In this document: positions 15,257 to 24,335 of the stretch, piece after piece
Numbering within the stretch: the stretch's first letter is position 1
Layout of the letters: every line of letters starts with the position of its first letter
Source of the DNA: Alphaproteobacteria bacterium
GTDB lineage: Bacteria > Pseudomonadota > Alphaproteobacteria > CAAGCB01 > CAG-977
Length of the DNA: 64,000 bases
NCBI GenBank assembly: GCA_017616015.1
Contig: JAFZYY010000009.1
Coordinates: forward strand, 121,517 to 185,516
Reading direction: 5' to 3'
The notes under the pieces: model-generated
Database searches by the model: none
Seen by the model: the letters and a program-made list of their open reading frames with translations, nothing else
Told to the model about the DNA's origin: nothing
Made by a program: the position numbers and the translations under genes

Positions 15257-18200
15257 TCACTTTTTCTCTATTTCTGCGATTTCACCTTTTGTTAGTCCAT
15301 AAAGTTTGTAAACCAAGGAATCAATTTTTTTATCTGTTCCATCAATAATAGATTTGAGTGATTTAGCTTCTTGTGATAACCGATTAAATCGGTCATACCA
15401 GTCATCTTTTTTTATTCCGATTAGCTTTATATTTTGTTCTTTCAATGTATCTATAAAAGAACTCCATTCCAAATCATACCAATTTATCAATGATGAGTTG
15501 ATATTTATATCTTTGAAATCACCTCTCAATAAACTATAAAACTTAGTGGATAAATCTTGTAATTCCGTGTTTTTATTAAGCATAATATCAACTAAATTAA
15601 CAAAAGGTTTTTGTTGCTTTGATGATATTTTTTTTATTGGAAGGTCTCTCAACAAGCTTAATCTAATTTGTGGGAATGTTTTTCCGCCTTTTGAGTTCTT
15701 GGTAGGATAATAATAAGCAAAAAGCTTTGAATTATAAAGTGCTAATATATATTTGATGTTATATTTTTTATCCATTATATATGTACTATGAAGTGTGTGT
15801 TCATAATACATATTATTGCTATCCAATGTTGCAATTATTTTACCCCCTATTTGACGAGATAAAATCTTTGTTCGTTCAAAGATTTTTGGTGTTCGCATCC
15901 ATAAACCAATCCTTTTCCCTTGTTTTCGGAGTGTTTCTTCTCTCATCATATCGCTTGGTTTATAATTTACATATTTTGAATATCCAAACATTCTGTATCT
16001 ATGTATATCTTGTCCGAATAGCAAAGGTTTAGAATCTTCATCTATTACATCATCTACATACAATAAATCTTTAATACTTCCCGCGACTATACCATCTTTA
16101 ATTTCCGCTATTGATTTTAAATTAATAGTGTCTTTTTCTATTTTAGATATAATTTTATTTGTTTTATGGTCTTGTTTTAATCTAAATATATGTTTCTTAT
16201 CGGCAGCAATATCCGATAAATCACTATTACCGAGAGAAATATAATTACTCTTTCTTAAAACGGAAGTTTTATATTTATTTTTTGTTATCCTGTCATACAA
16301 AATAATTATGCTATCAACAGAAGCATCTGAAAACACTTTATCATCGATAGAAACGACACAAACACCACCGTCTAATAATTGTTCTCGTGATTTTGAAAAT
16401 TGCGTATTATTCAAGTATTTTGCTGGAATTATAAAACAGAATCTTCCAAACTTATTCAATATATTATAAGACTTCTCTATAAAGAGAGAATATAAATCAA
16501 ACCTGCCAATCGCTGTTTTATACTTTGATTCATAATATCTTCTATCATTAAATGAAATCATTTCAATTCCTACATATGGTGGATTACTAATGCAAATATC
16601 AAACCCCCCATTTGACATAATCTCTGGGAACTCCTTATTCCAATCAAATGCGTGTTCTGGGTCTATTTCTGGGTCATCAACTAATGAATTACCACATTTG
16701 ATATTATTATCCAATGATGTTAGTGGGTCGTTCTTATTAGCAGTTTTCAACCATAATGCCAATTTCGTAATTTCAACCGATTCTGCATTCAAATCCACGC
16801 CGAAAATATTATGCGATAAGATATGTTTGTCATAATTAAATAAGTCTGATTGTTGTCCCTCTAAATTAGCAATCTCTTCATTGACTAATCTGCTTTGTTC
16901 TTTCAAGTAATCAAAAACCTGAACCAAAAATGATCCGCTACCACAGGCGCAATCCAATACGGTGATGTTGTTTAATACTTTTCTAAATTCCAACCAAAAA
17001 GCCAGATGCGCTTTAACTTTTTTATTTGTTTTTTTTGTCTTTCCTGTTTTTAAATTAACTTTTTCATATTCACTAAACTTCGGCAGGTTGTAATAACCTA
17101 ATTCTTTCTTTTTATCTTCTAACCAACCACCAACAGCTTCATCCACAATATATCTGGTAATGTATTCTGGTGTGTAGAAGATACCGTCTTTCTTGCGTTT
17201 GCCTTTCTTTTTATCAATTTTTTCGCCATTAAAAGATGCTTTGATTTCTTCCAAATCAGTGATGGATTGTTCAAAAATGTGTCCCAAGATATTGACATTT
17301 AAATCACTTTCAAAATCGTATGTTTCAAGCGATATAATGCCTTCTAAAACGGAATCTTTTATAACTAAATTATCTATAACCGAATCTTCATTGAACAATC
17401 CGCCGTTAAACCTATTGATATGCTCTGAAGGATAGCCTTTATCTATCATATTAAACAATGCTTTTGTTCGTTCCCATAATTTTGTTTCTCTGGTATCAAA
17501 GCGAGCACTTTTTGCTTCTTCTAAGATTTGTTTGAATACTTTATATGGCAATAGCCCGATATCTTCACAAAAACAGATAAAAATAATCCTGTCTAATATT
17601 TTTTGTGATTTTTCCAAAATAATATTGTCGTTTATATCCGGATTGTTTTCTTTGATGTGATTGAATAATATTGTTCTGTATTTTTTATAGTCTTCATAAA
17701 AACGTTTAGTAATTTTAGTATCAGACTCAATTTTATTTTTTAATAATTTGTCTATAATAGATTCTGTTTTCTGACAAAACAATCTATCTTTGGCAAGTAA
17801 AGCATAAAATGTTTTTAATACATTAGGCTTTATTAAATCTTTAACCATAAACTTCTGATAAACGGAACTGTCATTCGACGGGTATAATCTGATTTCAATA
17901 AAATTAGAAACAATTACCCATTTACAGTTTCCACCTGATTTGGAAACATAACTAAAAGCTTGTTCTACAGGTGTCCTGTTATCATTTTTTCGATTTTGTT
18001 TATGATCTAAGTCGGTATAAGCGTCTTTTAATTCAATAACAACACGAATATCCTTGTTCGTAGATGTCAGATATCCTAATACACCATCAGGTTTTGTGCC
18101 GTCAGTCTTTGATTTTTCTTCTTTTTCAAGATTATATTCATCTAATCCTCGTTGATAAGCATAATCTAACACTTTTCCGAATAAATCATTCAGAAAATCG

Positions 18201-18367
18201 GACTGAAGCTGTTCTTCTTTTTTATTATAAATTGTCTTTTTTTCTATTTCTTTTGCCCATCCACTGATAACCTTTATCTTGCCGTCTATATCAGGGATAT
18301 TGAACTTATCTAAAGATAATTTTTCTTTTAAGAGTTTATCCACAAAAAGAGCATTATATTCCGGCAT
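15257..18367 (-). CDS. Type IIG-like restriction-modification enzyme (Eco57I-type, nuclease plus N6-adenine methyltransferase)
   Basis: About 1036 residues. The N-terminus has a nuclease-like PDG...IELK pair (near 93 and 113), fitting PD-(D/E)xK. The middle holds methyltransferase motif X (FYTPEYITRYIV), motif I (LDCACGSGSFLVQVF, near 474) and motif IV (ISNPPYVG, near 594), typical of gamma-class N6-adenine enzymes; the C-terminus resembles TaqI-like target recognition. It would cut and methylate with one chain. I start at ATG 18367, with GAGG seven bases upstream; in-frame ATG 18379 and TTG 18388 have none. Much more AT-rich than neighbours, so probably acquired separately. The recognition site cannot be predicted. 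Confidence 0.8.
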   Translation of the reverse strand: MPEYNALFVDKLLKEKLSLDKFNIPDIDGKIKVISGWAKEIEKKTIYNKKEEQLQSDFLNDLFGKVLDYAYQRGLDEYNLEKEEKSKTDGTKPDGVLGYLTSTNKDIRVVIELKDAYTDLDHKQNRKNDNRTPVEQAFSYVSKSGGNCKWVIVSNFIEIRLYPSNDSSVYQKFMVKDLIKPNVLKTFYALLAKDRLFCQKTESIIDKLLKNKIESDTKITKRFYEDYKKYRTILFNHIKENNPDINDNIILEKSQKILDRIIFICFCEDIGLLPYKVFKQILEEAKSARFDTRETKLWERTKALFNMIDKGYPSEHINRFNGGLFNEDSVIDNLVIKDSVLEGIISLETYDFESDLNVNILGHIFEQSITDLEEIKASFNGEKIDKKKGKRKKDGIFYTPEYITRYIVDEAVGGWLEDKKKELGYYNLPKFSEYEKVNLKTGKTKKTNKKVKAHLAFWLEFRKVLNNITVLDCACGSGSFLVQVFDYLKEQSRLVNEEIANLEGQQSDLFNYDKHILSHNIFGVDLNAESVEITKLALWLKTANKNDPLTSLDNNIKCGNSLVDDPEIDPEHAFDWNKEFPEIMSNGGFDICISNPPYVGIEMISFNDRRYYESKYKTAIGRFDLYSLFIEKSYNILNKFGRFCFIIPAKYLNNTQFSKSREQLLDGGVCVVSIDDKVFSDASVDSIIILYDRITKNKYKTSVLRKSNYISLGNSDLSDIAADKKHIFRLKQDHKTNKIISKIEKDTINLKSIAEIKDGIVAGSIKDLLYVDDVIDEDSKPLLFGQDIHRYRMFGYSKYVNYKPSDMMREETLRKQGKRIGLWMRTPKIFERTKILSRQIGGKIIATLDSNNMYYEHTLHSTYIMDKKYNIKYILALYNSKLFAYYYPTKNSKGGKTFPQIRLSLLRDLPIKKISSKQQKPFVNLVDIMLNKNTELQDLSTKFYSLLRGDFKDININSSLINWYDLEWSSFIDTLKEQNIKLIGIKKDDWYDRFNRLSQEAKSLKSIIDGTDKKIDSLVYKLYGLTKGEIAEIEKK

Positions 18368-18476
18368 TTTCAACCTCATATTTTTCAAAAGGATATATAA
18401 ACAGTAATCGTTTTTCCGTATATGTAAAGCTGTTTTCTCTGGATTTTTTTATCGATGACATACTATCCGTAAACCG

Positions 18477-18857
18477 TCATCGTTCGATACCTCTTTCTTT
18501 TGAATGTTCTGCGGGCTTGGGACGGTTGGCGGCGGCGCGGGATCGTTTCAGCTGTTCAAGCGTTTTGTGTTTGCGCGGAATGACGACTTGCGACAGGGAA
18601 AAGTCCCTGTCCTGAAACCGCGTCGCCTGCAATTCGACGCCGAACCGTCTGGCGATTTCGGACTGGCGCAAGCGCATTTGCTCGATTTCCCGCCGATTGA
18701 ACTCCAACCGTTTCAAGCCGTTGTTCAGTTTCAAAATAAAGTGAATGTGTTTGTGTCTTTGATGACGGTAACGGATGCTTTGAACGAACCGGCGAGAATC
18801 CATAATATGATTTACAAGCTGATTCGCGATATGAACGCCAACGCCGTTTTGAAGCAA
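18477..18857 (-). pseudogene. Probable relaxase (MobA/MobL-like) fragment
   Basis: The frame contains RHQRHKHIHFILK, resembling the metal-binding H-x-H of relaxases, followed by GLKRLEFNRREIEQMR and FGVELQATRFQDRD, which match the style of the region after the histidines in MobA/MobL proteins. No intact relaxase N-terminus is visible upstream, and the open frame is only 126 residues, so I read it as a remnant of conjugative or mobilizable DNA. A competing plus-strand frame (18504-18923) has a natural-looking C-terminus from about 18770, so the locus may join two broken genes. Confidence 0.4.
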
Positions 18858-18931
18858 ATCAAAGAAATCGACGACTTCGACGAAAAATACGCCAAAGGAA
18901 GAAGACTCGGATATTTCAGATAAAAAAACAG

Positions 18932-19000
18932 ATGGGCGATCAACTGCAATCAGACCGAAATCCTGCTTAAAAAAGCTTAATGCAGTATATATCCCATCTT
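18932..19000. other. Long imperfect inverted repeat
   Basis: CAGATGGG..AACTGCA near the left and TGCAGT..CCCATC near the right pair as two 6-bp blocks separated by a 6-base mismatch, with AAGCTT between. It lies between two minus-strand genes of the island and may be a weak terminator or a relic of a mobile-element end. Confidence 0.35.
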
Positions 19001-19042
19001 TCTGATAAGGAATATAAGGTTATCCCCGCCGTTTGTCAAGCG

Positions 19043-19876
19043 TTATCGTTTAGCGGGTCTGCCTTTGCCGCGCCGTCCGACCGTTTGAAGCCCCCATCCG
19101 TTCGCCAGTCGCGCCGCTTCCTGTATCTGATTTTCGGAAGCGAACTCGAATCCTTTTTCTTTCGCTTTTTTAATCAAAGCCCGTTCGACGACTTTGTTTT
19201 CGGGGATATTGTCGGCGGTGTAGCCGTTTTCCTCTATCACTTCGGCGACAAGGGCAAGCAACGGCGGTAAGGCGGATTTCTTTTCCGCCTGTTTTGCGTC
19301 CTCGTATTTGAACAAAGGCGGATTCACGGGCGAACAAACGCGCATCAGCTCTTTCGTATCGACCTCTATTTCCGCAAAGCCCCGCAAAAAGCGCGATACT
19401 CTGTTGCGCTTCAAATCCAGTCTGAAATCGGCGATCGCGCCCATCGTTCCGTAAGTGATGACCGGATAACGAGCGTCTTCGACGGAAGTTTCCTTGCCGA
19501 ACAGTTTGCGGTATCGCTTTAATCGCAAAGTTTGCCAATCAGGAACGGGGATGTCGCCTTCCTCAAACTCGGCGGCGGGATCGGAACACTCGAAATCGAA
19601 ACGTCCCGCTTTGTGGCAATACCGGGCTTTGAAGTGATACACTTTCCGGCAGACGCCGTTGAAATGAAAAGCCTGAAGATTTTCCAACCACCGGTAATAT
19701 AAAAAACTGACCGGAAGCTTCGTTCTCGGGTGAAACAACCGCGTCAAGCCGATCAAGAAGCAGAGCAACATCATCAAAAAGCGCGTGAAAAGCCACATGG
19801 TCAGCGTGTCCGCCCCGAAAAAGAAAGCGTAACGTCCGGTTATGGCGACTTTTTGCGTTTTAATCAGCACTTTCAA
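19043..19876 (-). CDS. Island-encoded protein of unknown function
   Basis: 277 residues. An N-terminal hydrophobic stretch (about residues 26-46, TMWLFTRFLMMLLCFLIGL) may be a membrane helix. The rest is basic and charged, with VRKVYHFKARYCHK-like and IADFRLDLKRNRVSRFLRG pieces, and a C-terminus ending in GRRGKGRPAKR, which suggests nucleic-acid contact. I do not recognise a family. It lies just before hsdM, on the opposite strand, and next to the relaxase fragment, so it may belong to the old mobilization region. Confidence 0.5.
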   Translation of the reverse strand: MKVLIKTQKVAITGRYAFFFGADTLTMWLFTRFLMMLLCFLIGLTRLFHPRTKLPVSFLYYRWLENLQAFHFNGVCRKVYHFKARYCHKAGRFDFECSDPAAEFEEGDIPVPDWQTLRLKRYRKLFGKETSVEDARYPVITYGTMGAIADFRLDLKRNRVSRFLRGFAEIEVDTKELMRVCSPVNPPLFKYEDAKQAEKKSALPPLLALVAEVIEENGYTADNIPENKVVERALIKKAKEKGFEFASENQIQEAARLANGWGLQTVGRRGKGRPAKR

Positions 19877-19952
19877 TTTGTCTTTCGCCGCCTGTAAAAG
19901 CCTTTTAGTGCCACAAAAACGGCAAAAAAACGACCTCGTTTAAGTAAAAAGT

Positions 19953-19985
19953 TTATTCTCCGGTTGCGTTTTAAAGCGGGCTTGT
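19953..19985 (+). repeat. 33-bp direct repeat, right copy
   Basis: Matches 14555-14587 except for one base (A for G after TTTTAA). It lies 37 bases before the hsdM start. The distance between copies is 5398 bases. Confidence 0.7.
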
Positions 19986-20022
19986 CTAATCTTTTTTTGA
20001 TAAAAGCGAGAGAGGATCGACA

Positions 20023-21537
20023 ATGCCCAAACAAATCAAAAAAGCCGAAAAGTCGTTGGAGGAACTGCTGTGGGATTCCGCAAACAAATTGCGGGGGACG
20101 GTGGTTTCGTATGACTATATGAACGTCTGCTTAGGACTGATCTTTTTGAAATATGCGGGGGATCGTTTCGACGCTCGCCGTGCCGAGCTGATCGCGATGG
20201 GGCGCGAAAAGTATATTGACAATCCCGTTTTTTATATGAGCGAAAACGTCTTTTACCTGACGCCCGCGTCCCGTTGGTCGTATCTGATCGGGAACGCGAA
20301 AAAGCCCGACCTGCCGTTGTTGATTGACACGGCTTTGGCGGAAATCGAAAAGAACAACGAGGCTTTGAAAGGCGCGTTGCCCGACAATTTTTATTCGCGT
20401 CTGACGATGGATACATCGAAACTGTCGGCTCTGGTGGACATCATCAATCAAATCAAAATCGATTCTCACGACTTCGACCTGTTCGGGCGGGTGTACGAGT
20501 ATTTTTTGGGCAAGTTCGCGGCGTCGCAGGGACAAAAGGGTGGCGAATACTACACGCCGAAGTGCATTGTCCGTCTGCTGACCGAAATGATCGAGCCGTA
20601 TAAAGGGCGCGTCTATGACCCGTGCTGCGGTTCGGGCGGAATGTTCGTTCAGTCGGCGAAGTTCATCGCGGCGCACGGCGGGGAAACGAACGACATCGCT
20701 ATTTTCGGGCAGGAGCAGAACTCCGCGACATTGAAGCTGGCGAAGATGAACCTTGCCATACGGGGCATTTCGGCGGACTTGGGCGCGATGCCGGCGGACA
20801 CTTTTTCCAAAGACCAGCACAAAGACCTGAAAGCCGACTTTATTTTAGCCAATCCGCCGTTCAATCTGAAAGAATGGCGCGCCGAAAGCGAACTGACGGA
20901 CGATCCGCGCTGGAACGGTTTTGAAGTGCCGCCCGCGGGCAACGCGAACTACGGCTGGATTTTGCACATGCTGTCCAAGTTGAGCGACAAGGGCGTTGCG
21001 GGCTTTGTTATGGCGAACGGTTCGATGAGTTCTTCAACGGGCGGGGAGGACAAGATCCGCCGCGCGCTGATAGAAAAAGGCTTCGTCGAATGTATGATCG
21101 CCTTGCCCGCGCAGTTGTTTTTCACCGTGCAGATTCCGGCTTGTCTGTGGTTTATCCGCAAAAACAGGGAGCGCAGGGAAACGCTGTTCATCGACGCGCG
21201 CAACGTCGGCTTTATGGCGGACAGGACGCACCGCGACTTTTCGGACGAGGACATCGCGAAAATCACGAAGACCTATCACGATTGGCGCAAAGGTTCCCCC
21301 GATTACCAAGACATCAAAGGCTTTTGCAAATCGGCGGATTTAACAGAGATTGCGGCGAACGACTACACGCTGACCCCCGGACGCTATGTCGGTATAGAAG
21401 AAACCGAAACGAGCCAGGAAGAATTTGAAACGAAAATGGCGGCGTTGGTGGCGGATTTGAACGCGCAAATGGCAAAAGGCGCGGAACTTGACGCGCAAAT
21501 CAAAGCAAATCTGGCGCAAATCGGGTGGAAAGTTTAG
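20023..21537 (+). CDS. hsdM: Type I restriction-modification methyltransferase subunit HsdM
   Basis: 504 residues, normal for HsdM. The helical N-terminal domain (LWDSANKLRGTV, VCLGLIFLKYAGDRF) is followed by GGEYYTPKCIVRLL (motif X), the SAM-binding YDPCCGSGGMFVQS (about 199) and the catalytic ILANPPFN (about 274), typical of N6-adenine methylation. Two HsdM bind one HsdS, and HsdR joins for cleavage. The C-terminal coiled region contacts HsdS. GAGAGGA lies before the ATG. Its GC content is like hsdR and higher than that of the inserted genes after it. First gene of the hsd cluster, which runs to 32026. Confidence 0.95.
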   Translation: MPKQIKKAEKSLEELLWDSANKLRGTVVSYDYMNVCLGLIFLKYAGDRFDARRAELIAMGREKYIDNPVFYMSENVFYLTPASRWSYLIGNAKKPDLPLLIDTALAEIEKNNEALKGALPDNFYSRLTMDTSKLSALVDIINQIKIDSHDFDLFGRVYEYFLGKFAASQGQKGGEYYTPKCIVRLLTEMIEPYKGRVYDPCCGSGGMFVQSAKFIAAHGGETNDIAIFGQEQNSATLKLAKMNLAIRGISADLGAMPADTFSKDQHKDLKADFILANPPFNLKEWRAESELTDDPRWNGFEVPPAGNANYGWILHMLSKLSDKGVAGFVMANGSMSSSTGGEDKIRRALIEKGFVECMIALPAQLFFTVQIPACLWFIRKNRERRETLFIDARNVGFMADRTHRDFSDEDIAKITKTYHDWRKGSPDYQDIKGFCKSADLTEIAANDYTLTPGRYVGIEETETSQEEFETKMAALVADLNAQMAKGAELDAQIKANLAQIGWKV

Positions 21538-21571
21538 GGAAGCGCATCGCTCTTTAAACGGAAAAATAATA

Positions 21572-21692
21572 AAGTTCCTTTGAAAAAGTGTAACGTAAGC
21601 GAGGAAGTTCATTTGAAAAAATGTTACTTTTCGCTTTAAGTTCCTTTGAAAAAGTGTAATATATCAGCATAAGTTCGTTTGAAAAAATGTAA
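21572..21692 (+). repeat. Four 22-bp direct repeats at exactly 33-bp period
   Basis: Copies start at 21572, 21605, 21638 and 21671. Each reads AAGTTC, one variable base, TTTGAAAAA, A or G, TGT and two A/T bases. Copies 1 and 3 are identical. The 11-base gaps are unrelated in sequence. The array fills the gap between hsdM and the DUF4143 ATPase gene. The period is about three helical turns, so bound proteins would stack on one face; it also equals 11 codons, and the minus strand reads as repeated FS(N/K)EL peptides. Confidence 0.85.
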
Positions 21693-21710
21693 ATCAGGAG
21701 CAAAAACGGA

Positions 21711-23015
21711 ATGGAACGAATTGCTTTAAAGCGGCTGAATGAATGGAAAGACAAGCAAAACCGGAAGCCTTTGATCGTTCAGGGGGCGCGTCAGGTCGGC
21801 AAGACGTGGCTGATGCAGGAATTCGGGCGATTGCAGTTTTCCAAAGTCGCGTACTTCATTTTTGAACAGAACGAACAGCTGAAAGCCCAGTTTGAAAAGG
21901 ATGTCAACACGGATCGACTTTTGGAAAGTCTGGGAATCCTTGCCGGATTTAAAATCACGCCGAACGACACGCTGATTATTTTCGATGAAATTCAGGAATG
22001 TCCGAACGCTCTGACATCGTTGAAATACTTTTACGAACAAAAGCCCGAATATCATATCATAGCGGCGGGCAGTCTGTTGGGCGTCGCTTTACACGGCGGA
22101 ATGTCATTTCCGGTCGGGAAAGTCGAGTTTTTGAACCTGTATCCGTTGAGCTTTTACGAATTTCTGTCCGCTATGGGGCAAGATATGGCTCTGGAGCAGA
22201 TCAGGAAAAACAATTTCGCCGTCCTGACACCTTTGCACGATACTTTTATCGATTGGGTCAAGCGGTATTTTTATGTCGGCGGTATGCCCGAAGTCGTCAA
22301 AGCATTTGCCGAACACAGGGATTATCAGGAAGTGCGCTCTTTGCAACAAGCGATATTGCGTTCCTATGAAAACGACTTCTCAAAGCACATTCCGAAGGAC
22401 GGACTTCCCAAATTGAAAATGCTCTGGTCGTCAATTCCGGGGCAACTGGCAAAGGAAAATAAGAAGTTCATTTACAGCAAAATTCAGAAAGGAGCGCGGG
22501 CGAAAGAATTTGAAAACGCGCTGACGTGGTTGGAAGCCTGCGGACTGATTTATAAAGTCTGTCGGGTGAAGAAACCCGATCTTCCCCTGGTCGCGTATCA
22601 GGATTTGACGGCGTTCAAAATCTATGTTTCCGACGTCGGACTTTTATCGGCGATGTCGTCGCTTGACGCGAAAACGCTGTTGTCGCCGTCGGATATTTTT
22701 GAAGAGTTCAAAGGGGCTTTGACGGAACAGTATGTCCTGCAGGAGTTGAAAAATCTGCCGGAAATGCCTTTGGCGTATTGGGCGAACGAGAGCGGCACGA
22801 ACGAAGTCGATTTCATCATTCAAACCGGATCGGAGATCGTTCCCGTCGAAGTCAAAGCCTCGACAAACCTGCGGGCGAAAAGCCTGAAATGGTATATGGA
22901 AAAGTTCAATCCGAACCGTGCCGTTCGTCTGTCCGCCGCCACATTTAAGCAGGAAAACGAACTGATTGACTTGCCGTTATACGCCGTTCCACAGATTGTC
23001 AGCATTTCAGAATAA
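21711..23015 (+). CDS. AAA ATPase with DUF4143 domain
   Basis: 434 residues. Walker A GARQVGKT is at residues 25-32, Walker B LIIFDEIQECP near 88, followed by an arginine-containing LxxYPLSFYEFL segment. The C-terminal DUF4143 part contains ANESGTNEVDFIIQ and IVPVEVKAS, a D..E-x-K arrangement like PD-(D/E)xK nucleases. Such proteins are widespread in bacteria and archaea with unknown roles. It lies inside the hsd cluster but carries its own repeat array upstream, so it may be an independent accessory unit. AGGAG lies 11 bases before the ATG. Confidence 0.85.
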   Translation: MERIALKRLNEWKDKQNRKPLIVQGARQVGKTWLMQEFGRLQFSKVAYFIFEQNEQLKAQFEKDVNTDRLLESLGILAGFKITPNDTLIIFDEIQECPNALTSLKYFYEQKPEYHIIAAGSLLGVALHGGMSFPVGKVEFLNLYPLSFYEFLSAMGQDMALEQIRKNNFAVLTPLHDTFIDWVKRYFYVGGMPEVVKAFAEHRDYQEVRSLQQAILRSYENDFSKHIPKDGLPKLKMLWSSIPGQLAKENKKFIYSKIQKGARAKEFENALTWLEACGLIYKVCRVKKPDLPLVAYQDLTAFKIYVSDVGLLSAMSSLDAKTLLSPSDIFEEFKGALTEQYVLQELKNLPEMPLAYWANESGTNEVDFIIQTGSEIVPVEVKASTNLRAKSLKWYMEKFNPNRAVRLSAATFKQENELIDLPLYAVPQIVSISE

Positions 23016-23145
23016 GGGGGAGGCTTTTCTGTTCCGGACGAAACGGAGCAGGGCGCAAAACCTGTAAATCCGCTTGCTACTTTTGATAAATCGGATAGGA
23101 TAATAAACGGACGCAATAAGCAATAATTTTAAGGGAATCCCCGGA

Positions 23146-23706
23146 ATGTTTTTTTATCCCGTTATTATGGAACAAACAAAAGATTGGATTGATTATTTAT
23201 CCGCTTTTGGTCCTGTGATTGCCGCCTTTATTGCAATCGGCATAGCCGTTTGGCAGGGAAAAATTCAAAATCGTCAGCATAATTTAGCCTTATTTGAAAA
23301 AAGATGGGCTTTTTGGGAAGAAACAAAAAAGCTTGGCTATAAAGCGCAAACATTTAAACATATTCCCGCCAGCGAAATGGGCGATGGTTCAGATCCTGAA
23401 AAGAATTTTTGGACGGTTAGTCAGGAAATACAAAGTCTTGCTAAGAAAAGTGGTGTTCTGTTTGGTAAAACCTTTGAAATGGAAATCAATGAAATTGCTA
23501 AACTTTTTGAACAATATCATATTCTTTTAGAAAAGATTTTAGAAAAAGAAAAATATAAAGATGATTATGAACGGTCAGGACGAAATATAATAAAAGAGTT
23601 ATCCCAAGATCATGATGATAGAATAAATATTGGGATGCAGCATATGAAGAAATGGGACGATTTAGCCCAGCATATTTTTGATAAGATACGGGAATTGGAA
23701 GTATGA
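23146..23706 (+). CDS. Small membrane-anchored protein in the hsd cluster
   Basis: 186 residues. One transmembrane helix lies at about 21-40 (FGPVIAAFIAIGIAVWQG), followed by IQNRQHNLALFEKRWAFWEE, a charged helix common in membrane proteins of accessory islands, and a coiled cytoplasmic C-terminus. Function unknown. Start 23146 has AGGGA nearby; in-frame ATG 23167 is the alternative. Its stop overlaps the next start (ATGA), so the two are translated together. It is AT-rich compared with hsdM. Confidence 0.65.
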   Translation: MFFYPVIMEQTKDWIDYLSAFGPVIAAFIAIGIAVWQGKIQNRQHNLALFEKRWAFWEETKKLGYKAQTFKHIPASEMGDGSDPEKNFWTVSQEIQSLAKKSGVLFGKTFEMEINEIAKLFEQYHILLEKILEKEKYKDDYERSGRNIIKELSQDHDDRINIGMQHMKKWDDLAQHIFDKIRELEV

Positions 23707-24335
23707 TTCATTCTTGGTATTGGTTTCAGGAAAACTGGAAAGATTTTTTTGAAGTGCTCTCAGCCGTGGTCGTTGCGGGATGCGCTGTTTCGGCTTTGCA
23801 TACTTGGCGGAAAGAATTTGTCGGAAAAAAGAAAATAGAATTTGCGGCGGAATTTGTTGAAAAAGCAATCGATATGAAAGATTTTATTGCTTATGTCCGA
23901 AACGGTTTTTCGCTTGCAAGCGAAGAAGAAGATATTGAGAATGAATTAAAAAAAGAAAATAAAAATATTCCAAACGGAAAAACGTCTTACTTAACTCCAA
24001 AATACAGGATAAAAGGAAAAGAGGATGATATAAGAAATTTTTATTTGCTTAAAACAAAAGCACTTATGTATTTTGGTGAAGATGCTCTGAAAATTTATAG
24101 TGTAGTAAACTCAATAATTATCAAAATTAAGATATCGTCAGACGAATTGTACAGAGGTTCTTGCTATAGCCATCTGAAAGATGAAAAAGTAAAACAAGAT
24201 ATGGAAGTTATTTGGTCTTCTTATTCTTCAGACGATAAAATTGCTCAGGAAATTGAAAGGGCTGTTGAAGAGTTGAAACTTAATTTGGAGCCGCTTTATC
24301 AGGACAAAAAATTTGAATGGAAAAAATTAAAATGA
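23703..24335 (+). CDS. Second membrane-anchored protein in the hsd cluster
   Basis: 210 residues. A hydrophobic segment near 13-30 (FEVLSAVVVAGCAVSALHTW) is followed by a charged helical body (EFAAEFVEKAIDMKDFIAYVR, KTKALMYFGEDALKIYSVV). It resembles its neighbour in plan: one N-terminal helix and a cytoplasmic helical domain. Start and stop both overlap the neighbours by ATGA, so it is in a tight operon with the gene before and with hsdS. Function unknown; a membrane partner of a defence system is possible. Confidence 0.65.
   Translation: MIHSWYWFQENWKDFFEVLSAVVVAGCAVSALHTWRKEFVGKKKIEFAAEFVEKAIDMKDFIAYVRNGFSLASEEEDIENELKKENKNIPNGKTSYLTPKYRIKGKEDDIRNFYLLKTKALMYFGEDALKIYSVVNSIIIKIKISSDELYRGSCYSHLKDEKVKQDMEVIWSSYSSDDKIAQEIERAVEELKLNLEPLYQDKKFEWKKLK

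Noticed and set aside
18504..18923. Plus-strand ORF of 139 residues as a real gene
   Set aside because: Its first two thirds look like the antisense of the relaxase-like minus frame; only the last 50 residues look natural. I keep it as possible debris in the relaxase entry.
20131..20820. 229-residue minus-strand ORF inside hsdM
   Set aside because: It is antisense to the HsdM methyltransferase motifs and has no recognisable content.
21572..21692. CRISPR array
   Set aside because: Repeats are 22 bp but the gaps are only 11 bp, far shorter than spacers, and no cas genes are near.
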